DNA of 64,000 nt from Brevibacterium sp. CCUG 69071 (GCF_021023135.1 NZ_PGFV01000001.1:682001-746000); one strand, 5' to 3'. Positions 51,261 through 59,794 are shown, numbered from the stretch's first letter. The notes: generated from the letters alone by a model not told the origin. A program made the numbers and translations.

Positions 51261-52889
51261 TCAGCGGTACCTGCCCGTGATGTACCACTGGCCGTTCTCC
51301 TTGCTCAGCAGGAGTGCTCGGCCCGGTTCAGTCACGACCTGCAGGCGGGTCCGATAGCGTGCTTTCTCCGGATCCCACCATCCGGATTCGATGGGCCAGG
51401 ATCCCGAATAGTCGGCGATGGCCTCCGTGTCCCCGGACGGGAAGCGGATCGTCCGCGGTTCGGTTTCCAGCCCCGAGGGTCGGGCCTGGACCGGTCGGCC
51501 GTTCGCGGCGAGCACATCGACGGCCAGGTGTTCGACCGTCGTCGGCCGAGGTGCGTGCAGGGCACCGGGCCAGGGGGCGCGGGGGCTGCGGACGGGGGTC
51601 GCCGTCTGCTGCCACGGGGTCCACAGGTTCGTCTCGGCCGGATCCCATCCGCCCTGGAGGCCGGGGACCAGGACCGCGTCCGGGCCGAAGAGTCCCTGGA
51701 GGCGTTCGAGGGTGTGGGTGATCTGCCCGGTGTTCTCATCGAACAGGCTCTTCGTGGCGCCGACCGGTGTGGTCAGCTCCGCGGCCCTGAGTGTGAGGGA
51801 GATGATGCCGTCGGCGGAGAAGTCCTCCGGGTCGGGCGCCGGTTCGTCGACGATGTCGGGATCCTGCTGGCGCCTGCTGGGTGTGTCGCCGACGCGCTCG
51901 TTTCCGCCTCCCCCGTGCCCGGAAGCGGCCAGCCAGCCCTCCGCCTGCCACCGCAGACGGTCGGCGATGGCGTTCTCGTTCATGTCCTCGATCCGCCAGG
52001 TCCGGTTCGAGGACTCTCCCGCCACGGCGGCCAGTTCGATCGTGATCTGCGTGCACACGAGTCCCTGCCGGCGGACCTTGCCCAGAAGCTCGGCACCGAT
52101 CTGGCGGGCGAGGAAGCCGAGGGTGTCGCTGCGGGTCGTCGGCTCGTCGAGCACGCGTTCGACGGCGAGCTGCTCCTCACGGACGTGATCGGGCAGGGCA
52201 GACCTGTCTGTGCCCGTGGCCAGGTCGTGGACGTGACGGCCGAAGGCCCCGAACCGGGAGTTCACGTCCTTCGCCTCGAGTCGGGCCAGATCCCCGAGCG
52301 TGCGCAGTCCCAGCTGCCAGAAGACGTCGATGAGTTCGTTCACCTCGGCCCCGGCGTATTCGAGGGTCCGGATCGGCTGGGCGGCGAGGAACTCCACGGT
52401 GTCTCCCGGTTCGACCCGTCGGGCCTGCCCGGCGGCGAGCACGGCGGCGAACACGGTGTCGGCGATGCCGGGGAAGAACTCCCAGCCCGTCTCGACCACG
52501 AGCGCGGAGATCAGGGCTTCGACGGCGCTGGGCTCATCGGCATAGCCGTGTCTGAGGGAGGACAGCGGGATCGCCAGTGTGCCGGGGGCCAGCAGGGTGA
52601 ATCTCGCCACGAGGCTCTCGAGAGCACCGACTCCCGCGGAGAAGTGCCTGTTGTCCACGTCCTCGTCCCAGGCCACGACCTGGGCCTCGGGGCAGCGGAA
52701 GCCGACCGCTCGCCTGTTGTTGCCCACGGTGATGCCCGCGGCGCGGGCAGGGGCGTTGGCGGCGACGACCTTGCCGGTGTGGAGGACCGCCACCGGGGTG
52801 CTCGGATCGAGATCGCGTTCGGCCGCGGCTGCCACCGCCGGCCAGTCGGGAACCGTGAGGACGAGAGTGCGCGCGGGCTCAGCCGACAC
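51261..52889 (-). CDS. imuB: ImuB, inactive Y-family polymerase of the mutasome
   Basis: The 542-residue protein follows the Y-family layout but lacks the catalytic acidic residues, as ImuB proteins do. It has NAPARAAGITVGNNRR, VALVVETGWEFFPGIADT-type palm and the little-finger region. The C-terminus, through which ImuB contacts the beta clamp and partners in other species, is proline/tryptophan-rich. It links DnaE2 to the replisome. It starts at a GTG overlapping the imuA' end by 11 nt and is followed by dnaE2 after 1 nt. Confidence 0.9.
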   Translation of the reverse strand: MSAEPARTLVLTVPDWPAVAAAAERDLDPSTPVAVLHTGKVVAANAPARAAGITVGNNRRAVGFRCPEAQVVAWDEDVDNRHFSAGVGALESLVARFTLLAPGTLAIPLSSLRHGYADEPSAVEALISALVVETGWEFFPGIADTVFAAVLAAGQARRVEPGDTVEFLAAQPIRTLEYAGAEVNELIDVFWQLGLRTLGDLARLEAKDVNSRFGAFGRHVHDLATGTDRSALPDHVREEQLAVERVLDEPTTRSDTLGFLARQIGAELLGKVRRQGLVCTQITIELAAVAGESSNRTWRIEDMNENAIADRLRWQAEGWLAASGHGGGGNERVGDTPSRRQQDPDIVDEPAPDPEDFSADGIISLTLRAAELTTPVGATKSLFDENTGQITHTLERLQGLFGPDAVLVPGLQGGWDPAETNLWTPWQQTATPVRSPRAPWPGALHAPRPTTVEHLAVDVLAANGRPVQARPSGLETEPRTIRFPSGDTEAIADYSGSWPIESGWWDPEKARYRTRLQVVTEPGRALLLSKENGQWYITGRYR

Positions 52890-53703
52890 CGCCGATCACC
52901 TGCCTCAGGTGCGTGCCCGTCCGCGTCCCCGCGGGGACGCCGGCAGATGCCCCTGCGGGAACGTGCGCAGAGGTCCCTGCGGGGACGGGTTCGGGTGCCC
53001 CCGCGTCTGCGGTCATGTGCACGGGCGTCACCACTGGTGCCGGGGTCACCGCTGGCGCCTGGGTCACCGACGGCGCCTCGGCGGGTGTGCCCGTGGGACC
53101 GGGCAGCAGGAATCGGTGGATCCCCGTCTGTGAACGGGCCCTGACCAGGCAGGAGCGCAGGCGCCCATGACCGTGCGAGGTGCCCGACCACTGCGTGTCC
53201 GTGATCTCGATCTGTTCGGTGCTCCCGGACATCGGACGCAGGCTGATGAGGCTGATCCGCCGCTCCCGGATTTTGGCCAGCAGGCGGGCGCGTTCGGAGG
53301 CACTCGGCAGGAACCCCGGATCGACGAGGAGGATGTCGAAGGATTCGATGAGAATGGAGACCACCCGCAGCCAGTCCTCCGGCGGGGTCGCGAGGTTGAC
53401 GAAATGGTCGAGGTCGACGCCCAGATCGGCGATGGAGGCCACCGCCGGCTCTCCGAGCCCGATGCCGGCGCACCACTTCCGCTCCTTCGTCGCGGCCGCG
53501 ATCGTCGCCAGGGCGCAGCTCAGGGACTGTCCCCCGGTGAAGGTCACGAGTTCACCGCGGGGAAGGCCGCCCCGGCGGAACATCGGCGACAGCACGGAAT
53601 CCACGGGGTGAGGCGGGATTCCGTCGAACAGGGCTGCGGCCGTGGAGATTCCCATCTCCCGGCTGAGCTGTTCGACGACCGGTGCTGCTGACATGACATC
53701 CAT
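52879..53703 (-). CDS. ImuA'-type protein of the mutasome
   Basis: The 274-residue RecA-fold-like protein (RRGGLPRGELVTFTGGQSLSCALATIAAA, FDILLVDPGFLPSASERARLL) is the first gene of the SOS mutasome operon. Its C-terminal ~75 residues are an Ala/Pro/Thr/Val-rich extension with three VPAG repeats. The ATG at 53703 lies directly behind a consensus LexA box; a second ATG at 53694 is possible, and the longer frame to 53730 runs through the LexA box. It is required for ImuB-DnaE2 activity in mycobacteria. Confidence 0.88.
   Translation of the reverse strand: MDVMSAAPVVEQLSREMGISTAAALFDGIPPHPVDSVLSPMFRRGGLPRGELVTFTGGQSLSCALATIAAATKERKWCAGIGLGEPAVASIADLGVDLDHFVNLATPPEDWLRVVSILIESFDILLVDPGFLPSASERARLLAKIRERRISLISLRPMSGSTEQIEITDTQWSGTSHGHGRLRSCLVRARSQTGIHRFLLPGPTGTPAEAPSVTQAPAVTPAPVVTPVHMTADAGAPEPVPAGTSAHVPAGASAGVPAGTRTGTHLRQVIGGVG
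52923..52986. repeat. Cluster of three VPAGT-type palindromes in imuA'
   Basis: The perfect 18-nt palindrome GCGTCCCCGCGGGGACGC (52923-52940), a diverged copy at ~52948-52963, and GTCCCTGCGGGGAC (52973-52986). Each encodes VPAGT or VPAGA in the same frame of the reverse-strand gene. Confidence 0.8.
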
Positions 53704-53705
53704 TA

Positions 53706-53721
53706 TCGAACTAGTGTTCGA
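53706..53721. promoter_or_regulatory. LexA (SOS) box of the imuA'-imuB-dnaE2 operon
   Basis: TCGAACTAGTGTTCGA, a perfect match to the actinobacterial/Bacillus-type consensus TCGAAC-N4-GTTCGA. It ends 2 nt before the imuA' start, so LexA would block initiation. Confidence 0.92.
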
Positions 53722-53733
53722 AATAGGCAAGAT

Positions 53734-55464
53734 TCAGGCGGCCACATCGTTCCCCCGGGCGTGTCGCCATTCGGCTTCGAACATCCAAGCGATGCAGAGG
53801 TCGAGATCGAATCCGTAGCCGCCGCCCACGGTGAACGGATCTGCTTCAACCGTGGCCCTCTTCGCCACCTCGACCAGCCGTGCGGTGCCGAGCACCTGTC
53901 GTCCGATCTGCCCCTTCTCGAGCGGCAGGAGCTCCGAACCGTCGGGCAAGAAGAAGGCGAATGCGGGCGGGGCCTGCAGAGCTCCCGCGAAGGGTGCGCC
54001 GGTGCGTTCGATGCGGAGCTGGAACGTGTGGACCGCCGTATGGTGAGCGCGGCAGAGCAGTACGAGATTGCCCATATCGGTCGCCCCACCCGCCGACCAG
54101 GGCCGGATATGGTGGGCATCGCAACGGCGCCGAGCCCGACAGCCGGGGAACTGGCACCCGATGTCGCGAGCACTCAGCGCCAGACGCTGGCGCTTGCTGA
54201 CCAGCCGCTTCGACCGTCCGAGCATGAGCACGTCCCCGTCAGCGGCCTTGATCGTTCCGCTGATCAGAGCCTCACAGCTCAGTCGCTCCGTCGTCGCCGA
54301 GGTGATGCCGCCGAATCCCTCGATCCGGCAGGTCGCATCCGCCGACGTCCCCGCTGGGACGTTTTCGTCCGCCTCCGTGCCCGAACCCCCTGCACCCGAA
54401 TCGTCGAGGGGGATCTCGGGGCTGGGCTCGGCGGCCTCGAGGGCGGCACCGGCGCGAGTGACCACCTCGGCGGAGGCGTGGACGAGCATCCGAGCGCGGT
54501 CGGCGTCGACGACCCCCTCGGATTCCGCACGAGGGAAGGCGCGGACGACCCGCATCAGGCACATCACCTGGGAGATCGGCTCATAGCGGAGCTTATCTTT
54601 CTCATTGTCGTCATCCCGGGCCTTCGACCAGTCTTCGTCGAAGATGTCGGGAACGGAGTCCGGGCTGTCGTCGGCGTCCTCGGCAGAGGAGTCCTCACGT
54701 GTCTCCGCTTCGATGGCCTGGCGGGCGGCTTCGAGCATGGTGTTGAGTTCACCCGCTTCGTCCTCTCCCAGGTCGATCGTGATGCGAATCCGACCGGGTC
54801 CGTTCGGTCGGAAGGACAGGGTGTCGCTGGGCAGCAGACGGGGAATGTCGGCGGTCTCGGTGGACGCGGCCAGCTGCTGGTAGTTCTGCGAGATCCGACT
54901 GATCTGACTGCCCGTGGCCACCGTTGCCAGACGCAGCGCCTCTTCGTCGCCGATCCGCTCTCCCAATCGTGTGACTTCCCTGACCTTCGAATAGCTGACG
55001 TCACCCTCGGCGAGACTCTGCCTGACCTTCGGCATCTGCCGCAGGGCGGTCATCACCCGCACATACTCTCGTGCGGTGTGCATCGTCACCGAAGCGATGT
55101 GCATGACCCACTGCGGCAGGGACTTCACACCGACCCACTGCACCCACAGGCCGCGCCGATCCGCCTCATCGATGAGGTCGATGACTCGGGCATGGCAGTA
55201 GGCGATGCACGAGATATTGCGTTGGATGGCGGCGACGATCTCCTCCCCGCTGAGAATGCTGAGCTCGGCCTCACCTGGTTCCGCCGTCTCCATGGCTGCG
55301 GCGCTGCCAGGCGCCCCGCTGTCAGTCATCTCGCTGTCAGGCGTTCCACTGTCATGACCGCTCCCGCCGGGTCCTCTGCCCTCACGCTCTCCGTCGCCGT
55401 GTCCTCCGTAGTCGCGCGGGTCGACGCTGAGCCCCTCGAGATCTGCGGTTTCCTTCTCCTTCAT
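53734..55464 (-). CDS. DUF222/HNH-endonuclease protein (13E12-like)
   Basis: This 576-residue protein has an N-terminal DUF222 region and a C-terminal HNH domain: CQFPGCRARRRCDAHHIRPW and NLVLLCRAHHTAVH. Metal-dependent DNA cleavage is expected from the HNH fold. Proteins of this type are multicopy in mycobacteria (13E12 repeats) and Micrococcales; their biology is not settled. It lies behind the mutasome operon on the same strand but starts independently. A VPAGT palindrome is found in its middle. AAGGAGAA precedes the ATG. Confidence 0.88.
   Translation of the reverse strand: MKEKETADLEGLSVDPRDYGGHGDGEREGRGPGGSGHDSGTPDSEMTDSGAPGSAAAMETAEPGEAELSILSGEEIVAAIQRNISCIAYCHARVIDLIDEADRRGLWVQWVGVKSLPQWVMHIASVTMHTAREYVRVMTALRQMPKVRQSLAEGDVSYSKVREVTRLGERIGDEEALRLATVATGSQISRISQNYQQLAASTETADIPRLLPSDTLSFRPNGPGRIRITIDLGEDEAGELNTMLEAARQAIEAETREDSSAEDADDSPDSVPDIFDEDWSKARDDDNEKDKLRYEPISQVMCLMRVVRAFPRAESEGVVDADRARMLVHASAEVVTRAGAALEAAEPSPEIPLDDSGAGGSGTEADENVPAGTSADATCRIEGFGGITSATTERLSCEALISGTIKAADGDVLMLGRSKRLVSKRQRLALSARDIGCQFPGCRARRRCDAHHIRPWSAGGATDMGNLVLLCRAHHTAVHTFQLRIERTGAPFAGALQAPPAFAFFLPDGSELLPLEKGQIGRQVLGTARLVEVAKRATVEADPFTVGGGYGFDLDLCIAWMFEAEWRHARGNDVAA
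54345..54362. repeat. VPAGT-coding palindrome in the HNH gene
   Basis: ACGTCCCCGCTGGGACGT is nearly palindromic, with one central mismatch. It encodes N-VPAGT-SAD in the HNH protein, in a low-complexity acidic stretch. Confidence 0.7.
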
Positions 55465-55501
55465 GGTTCTCCCCTTCCCCTGCGGCCCTGCCCGGCCGGC
55501 G

Positions 55502-55531
55502 TGGTTCGTGAATCCCCATGACCGCGAACCA
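55502..55531. promoter_or_regulatory. 7-bp inverted repeat upstream of the HNH gene
   Basis: TGGTTCG (55502-55508) and CGAACCA (55525-55531) flank a 16-nt spacer, 38 nt upstream of the start codon. It could be an operator or a leader hairpin. It does not match the LexA consensus spacing. Confidence 0.45.
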
Positions 55532-55672
55532 TACCTTCACAGTACGGACCGGCACTGACACGGGAAAGCGAACGGATGGAAGCATGCCGATCAAATATAC
55601 ACATTTCTTCTATTACTGTTCGTTTCCACTGGTCAGGGACGTGCCCGGCTCCATCTGCGGAATGTCATGTCG

Positions 55673-55686
55673 GTGCCCGCAGGTAC
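55673..55686. repeat. Diverged VPAGT-type palindrome before the methyltransferase gene
   Basis: GTGCCCGCAGGTAC, related to the palindromes at 48.5, 52.9 and 54.3 kb but outside a coding frame here. It overlaps the TACGCT -10-like hexamer of the methyltransferase gene. Confidence 0.5.
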
Positions 55687-55695
55687 GCTGGCGTC

Positions 55696-56361
55696 ATGGA
55701 CGACAGCAGCAGCGACCGCCGGGCCGCAACCCGAGACTCCTATGACGCCATCGCCGAAACCTACACGGACTGGATCGCCGACGAGCTCACCGCGAAGCCT
55801 CATGATCGTGCGATCCTCGGGGCCTTCTCCGAACTCGTCGCCGCGACGGGCCAGTCGGAGACGCTCGATCTCGGCTGCGGGCCGGGTCGCATCACCACAT
55901 TCCTCGCCGCCCTCGGCCTTGCTCCGGCAGGGCTCGACCTCTCCCCCGAGATGGTCGCCATCGCCCAAGGCCTCTACCCGAATCTCTCCTTCACAACCGG
56001 ATCGATGACCGCACTCCCCTACGCGGAGAGCAGCGTCTCGGGCGCTGTGTCCTGGTACTCGAGCATCCATCTCAGCGATTCAGACCTCGACGTCGCCTGC
56101 GCAGAGGCGGCTCGTGTGCTCAGGCCCGGCGGATTCCTCCAACTGGCATTCCAGCTCGGCGACCGGGTCGACCATTTCACCGATCTGGCCGGTTTCGACG
56201 TCGACCTCGACTTCCACCGACGCTCGATCGATGACGTCCTCGCGGTCCTTGCGCCGCACGGATTCGCACCTGTCACGCGCATCGAACGCGAACCCGATCG
56301 ATCGGGTCGATTCCCCGAAACGAGTCGGCAGGGGTATCTGCTCGTCCGGCTGGAGGAATGA
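55696..56361 (+). CDS. Class I SAM-dependent methyltransferase
   Basis: The 221-residue protein has motif I LDLGCGPGRITTFLA, motif II (LAPAGLDLSPEMVAIA), motif III-like GSMTALPYAESSVSGAVSWYSS, and motif IV RVLRPGGFLQLAF. It belongs to the UbiE-like small-molecule methyltransferases, with no substrate evident. The ATG at 55696 has TACGCT 6 nt upstream; the ORF start at 55576 lies in an AT-rich stretch and is rejected. It is followed by trmL on the same strand, 89 nt later. Confidence 0.85.
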   Translation: MDDSSSDRRAATRDSYDAIAETYTDWIADELTAKPHDRAILGAFSELVAATGQSETLDLGCGPGRITTFLAALGLAPAGLDLSPEMVAIAQGLYPNLSFTTGSMTALPYAESSVSGAVSWYSSIHLSDSDLDVACAEAARVLRPGGFLQLAFQLGDRVDHFTDLAGFDVDLDFHRRSIDDVLAVLAPHGFAPVTRIEREPDRSGRFPETSRQGYLLVRLEE

Positions 56362-56450
56362 ACCGACTACAGGAGCGAACCGGGTGGCGGGATGAACCAA
56401 CTGACGGAGTGAACCGACTCGACGGTGAAAGGTGAGAAAATGGTCGACAT

Positions 56451-56915
56451 ATGAACATCGACATCGTCTTCCACACCCCCGAGATCCCCGGGAACACCGG
56501 AAATGCCATCCGCCTGGCCGCGGTCACGGGTGCCCACCTCCACCTCGTCGAACCCCTCGGATTCGACCTCTCCGATGCGAAGCTGCGGCGGGCGGGGCTC
56601 GACTATCACGACCTCGCCCATGTCACGGTCCATCCGACTTTGGCGGACCTGTGGGACCACCTCGGCGAGCGTCGGGTGATCGCGTTCAGCACCCATACGG
56701 ACCAGTCCTTCGCCGAAGTGGACTACCGTGACGGCGACGTCCTACTGTTCGGGCAGGAGTCGACGGGACTTCCCGAATCCGTCATCTCCGACGATCATGT
56801 CGATTTGACCGTGCGGATTCCGATGCTGCCTTCGCGCCGGTCCCTCAATCTCGCGAATTCCGCGTCGATCGCGATCTACGAGGCATGGCGGCAGCAGGGC
56901 TACGCGGGAGCCTGA
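56451..56915 (+). CDS. trmL: tRNA (cytidine/uridine-34-2'-O)-methyltransferase TrmL
   Basis: The 154-residue SPOUT enzyme methylates the wobble ribose of tRNA-Leu isoacceptors. It has NIDIVFHTPEIPGNTGNAIRLAA at the N-terminus, LLFGQESTGLP, and RIPMLPSRRSLNLANSASIAIYE at the C-terminus, forming the knotted SAM site. The length fits the minimal TrmL family. AAAGGTGAG precedes the ATG. It is followed by pdxK, 45 nt later. Confidence 0.92.
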   Translation: MNIDIVFHTPEIPGNTGNAIRLAAVTGAHLHLVEPLGFDLSDAKLRRAGLDYHDLAHVTVHPTLADLWDHLGERRVIAFSTHTDQSFAEVDYRDGDVLLFGQESTGLPESVISDDHVDLTVRIPMLPSRRSLNLANSASIAIYEAWRQQGYAGA

Positions 56916-56960
56916 TCCCGCGTAGACTTCTTCGCGTCAGCTTTACCTGAAAGGACCACC

Positions 56961-57785
56961 ATGACCTCCAAAGTGCTCACCGTCGCCGGTTCCGATGTCT
57001 CCGGCGGAGCAGGGCTCGAAGCCGATCTGAAGATGTTCGAGGAGTACGGGGCCTTCGGCACCGCCGTCGTCACCTGCATCGTCACCTTCGATCCCGCCGA
57101 CCGCTTCGCCCACGTCGTCGAATTCATCGAACCCGAGGTCGTCAACCGTCAGCTCGAATCCGCCCTCGCCGTCCACCGGTTCGACGCGATCAAGTCGGGC
57201 ATGCTCGGCTCCGTGGAATCGGCTCTAGTGCTCGCCCAGGAACTCAAGGACAACGAGCTGCCGTACGTCTTCGACCCGGTGCTGGTGTGCAAGGGCGTCG
57301 GCACGATGGTCGATCTCAAGGACCTCTTCGTCGAGAATCTCGTCCCCTTGGCCACCGTCATCACCCCGAACCTCGAAGAGGCCGCGACCTTGGCCGGACT
57401 CGACCCGATCGACTCGCTCGAGGGCATGGTCAAGGCTGCGAAGATCATCCACGGTCAGGGAGCACAGAACGTCGTCGTCAAGGGCGGGGCCCGCCTGGCC
57501 GGCGAAGACGCCATCGACGTGCTCTACGACGGCGAGAGCGTGACGACGCTGCGCTCACGCAAGGTCAACGAGAAGCTCGTCAACGGTGCGGGCTGCTCAT
57601 TCGCCTCGTCGATCGCCGCCGGCATCGCCACCGGCCTGAGCATCCGTGAAGCCGTGGTCTCCGCCAAGGAGAAGGTGGCGCACGGAATCGCGAACTGCCT
57701 CGACAACGCCACCGGGGTAGCCTCCCTGCTTCACCCTGCGGCTCGCACTCAGCCCGCACTCGAGGTGTCGGTGAGCATCGACTGA
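56961..57785 (+). CDS. pdxK: Pyridoxal/pyridoxine kinase of the ThiD-like type
   Basis: The 274-residue ribokinase-like protein has KVLTVAGSDVSGGAGLEADLK, DPVLVCKGVG, TVITPNLEEAATLAGLD and GAGCSFASSIAAGIA with the catalytic cysteine. AKIIHGQGAQNVVVKGGARL and DAIDVLYDGE match Bacillus PdxK more closely than true ThiD. It therefore probably phosphorylates B6 vitamers, although automated labels may say HMP kinase. GAAAGGA precedes the ATG. A strong hairpin follows. Confidence 0.85.
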   Translation: MTSKVLTVAGSDVSGGAGLEADLKMFEEYGAFGTAVVTCIVTFDPADRFAHVVEFIEPEVVNRQLESALAVHRFDAIKSGMLGSVESALVLAQELKDNELPYVFDPVLVCKGVGTMVDLKDLFVENLVPLATVITPNLEEAATLAGLDPIDSLEGMVKAAKIIHGQGAQNVVVKGGARLAGEDAIDVLYDGESVTTLRSRKVNEKLVNGAGCSFASSIAAGIATGLSIREAVVSAKEKVAHGIANCLDNATGVASLLHPAARTQPALEVSVSID

Positions 57786-57806
57786 CCGAAAAATCCTCCA
57801 GACGCA

Positions 57807-57842
57807 GAACTGCCCCGCACACCGAAGTGTGCGGGGCAGTTC
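57807..57842. terminator. Terminator hairpin with a 16-bp perfect stem
   Basis: GAACTGCCCCGCACAC-CGAA-GTGTGCGGGGCAGTTC. It lies between pdxK and the convergent L31 gene and would end both. Confidence 0.9.
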
Positions 57843-57899
57843 GTATCTGGAACCGTTGAGGGCGGCAATGCCGCCTCCTCGGCCGGAGCCGAAACGGAT

Positions 57900-58154
57900 T
57901 CAGCGCTTGCCGAAGCCCTTGTAGCGGTCCTTGAACTTCTCGACGCGACCGGCGGAGTCGAGGATGCGCTGCTTGCCGGTGTAGAACGGGTGCGAGGCGC
58001 TCGAGATCTCAACGTCGATCACGGGGTAGACGTTGCCGTCTTCCCACTCGATGGTCTTGTCGCTCTTGGCGGTGGAGCGGGTGAGGAACTTGGTTCCCGA
58101 CGACAGATCGTTGAACACGATCGGTGCGTATTCCGGGTGGATGTCCTTCTTCAT
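57900..58154 (-). CDS. rpmE2: 50S ribosomal protein L31 type B
   Basis: This 84-residue ribosomal protein ([38 protein letters not shown]) has no cysteines. It is the zinc-independent type B, which replaces the zinc form when zinc is scarce in many bacteria. AGAGG stands 6 nt before the ATG at 58154. The upstream frame extending to 58379 is rejected. I see no Zur-type operator upstream. No second L31 gene is in the window. Confidence 0.95.
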   Translation of the reverse strand: MKKDIHPEYAPIVFNDLSSGTKFLTRSTAKSDKTIEWEDGNVYPVIDVEISSASHPFYTGKQRILDSAGRVEKFKDRYKGFGKR

Positions 58155-58330
58155 TTTCTTACCTCTGCTGAATCCTGTCAGGCTCCTGGTATGGGTCTGC
58201 CCATCCGCCAGTGCCCGAATTCGTCTGCTGGACACGCCCCGCACCGTAGGAACCGGACACGAAGCGACAGTCCAGTCTATCCGATGGACGCCCGCAATGC
58301 GATTCGAGACGCGTCTCCTAAACTGTGGCC

Positions 58331-58882
58331 ATGACCACGAAGGAACGCATCTCCACGCAATTCGAGCTCCAGCCCGCATCCGCCTCCCCCGAACTCCTCG
58401 CCGAACCCACCGCTGCGGCTCTGCCGACGATCACCGGCGAGGTCGACGCCTTCGCCATCGATCCCCAGATCGCTGATACCGCCGCCCTCCTCGATGCCAC
58501 GGGTCTGGGTCCGGAGACCTCGGCGAACTGCGTGCTGGTCGCGGGTTCGCGGTCCGGTGACGAGAGGATCGCGGCCTGCATGGTGCTCGCGAACACCCGC
58601 GCCGATGTCAACAAGCGCGTGAAGAAACTCCTCGATGTCCGCAAGGCTTCGTTCCTGCCGATGGATCGAGCTGTCGGCGAATCCGGAATGGAATACGGAG
58701 GCATCGGTCCGATCGGCCTGCCCGCGGACTACCGGGTGCTCATCGACTCCCGCGTCGCCGAAGCTGAAGAGCTCATCATCGGCTCCGGGATCCGCGGGTC
58801 GAAGCTCATCCTCTCCGGTGCCGCTCTTGCCTCACTGCCCGGCGCCGAGGTGGTCGAAGGCCTGGCGAACGAGATCGAGTAG
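58331..58882 (+). CDS. YbaK/EbsC-family aminoacyl-tRNA deacylase
   Basis: The 183-residue protein has [37 protein letters not shown] and the conserved [12 protein letters not shown] segment of the YbaK superfamily. Members hydrolyse mischarged tRNAs such as Cys-tRNA-Pro, or free D-aminoacyl adducts. The exact specificity is not clear. TAAACT ends 6 nt before the ATG at 58331, which I prefer to the GTG at 58325. It is convergent with the phosphatase-like gene, 3 nt between stops. Confidence 0.87.
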   Translation: MTTKERISTQFELQPASASPELLAEPTAAALPTITGEVDAFAIDPQIADTAALLDATGLGPETSANCVLVAGSRSGDERIAACMVLANTRADVNKRVKKLLDVRKASFLPMDRAVGESGMEYGGIGPIGLPADYRVLIDSRVAEAEELIIGSGIRGSKLILSGAALASLPGAEVVEGLANEIE

Positions 58883-58885
58883 AGC

Positions 58886-59668
58886 TCAGCGCAGTCCCGC
58901 CCGTTCGAGGACGAACTCGATGAGCGGGGCATAGAGGTTCGGCACGACATCGTCGTCGAGGGGAATGCAGGCCTCGAGCGCCCCTTGTGCCTCGGCGACG
59001 AAGAGCGCCGGGTCGTTGCAGTCGGCATAGCCGATCGTCCGCAGCCCCCGGCTCGATGCCGCGCCGGCCCAACCGTGATCGGCGACGATGAGGTCGGGCA
59101 GAGCCTCGCCGCGGGCTTCGATGTCATCGAGAAGGGTGTGCATCGGTTCGGCCAGGTGCGTATGCGGGGTTCCACCGTGCAGGTGCCAGGTCCAGACGCG
59201 GTTGATCTGTCGGACATCGCCGCCGAGCTCGGCCACCGGGATGAAGTGATCCTGCGAGACGATGTGTGCCCCCGCGGCTGCCGCCGCTTCCGCGATCGCC
59301 ATGTGCACGGGCAGCAGACCGGCCGGATGTCCGGTCGCGAAGAGGATCCGGCCTTCGGCACGAGCAGTTTCGCCGACAGCCTCGGCGAGTTTCTCGAGCG
59401 CGTCGATGCAGGCCTCGGTCGAGATCGTGTCCACGCCTGTGAGGAAGTCGGGATCCGGGCGCAGTCCGCACCGGTCGACCATGAGGGCGAAGACCGTGTC
59501 ATAGTCCCACTCTCGAGTGAGTTTCACTCCGAAGTCGAACTGCCGCTCCTGGTCGAGGAAGCGTCTGATGTGGGAGAGGTTGTTCTCTCGAGGGGTGGCG
59601 ACTTCGCCGGTGATGGCTCCGGCTTCAAGGGCTTTCGCAAGGGTGCTGCGGTCCAATGCTCTCCTCAT
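58886..59668 (-). CDS. Conserved actinobacterial protein, phosphatase-like label only
   Basis: The 260-residue protein has ATPRENNLSHIRRF, ILFATGHPAGLLPVHMAIAEAA and LIVADHGWAGAASSRGL, a set of conserved blocks I associate with actinobacterial proteins annotated as phosphatases. No standard phosphatase motif is convincing. No signal peptide is seen. It marks the last clearly core gene before the accessory region. Codon use is GC-rich, like the core. Confidence 0.65.
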   Translation of the reverse strand: MRRALDRSTLAKALEAGAITGEVATPRENNLSHIRRFLDQERQFDFGVKLTREWDYDTVFALMVDRCGLRPDPDFLTGVDTISTEACIDALEKLAEAVGETARAEGRILFATGHPAGLLPVHMAIAEAAAAAGAHIVSQDHFIPVAELGGDVRQINRVWTWHLHGGTPHTHLAEPMHTLLDDIEARGEALPDLIVADHGWAGAASSRGLRTIGYADCNDPALFVAEAQGALEACIPLDDDVVPNLYAPLIEFVLERAGLR

Positions 59669-59794
59669 TCAGGTGCGGTTGCTATCTCAAATGCCCCACT
59701 GATTTCGGTTCCGGGGCACGTCATGCAGTGTCGTGGCGATTGACAGTACTCAGTCTTGCACAGGCGATCCGTACGGTTTCGGCTCGGTTCCGGG

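Noticed and set aside
55502..55531. Second LexA box before the HNH gene
   Set aside because: The half-sites are GGTTCG/CGAACC with a 16-nt spacer, not the TCGAAC-N4-GTTCGA consensus seen at 53706.
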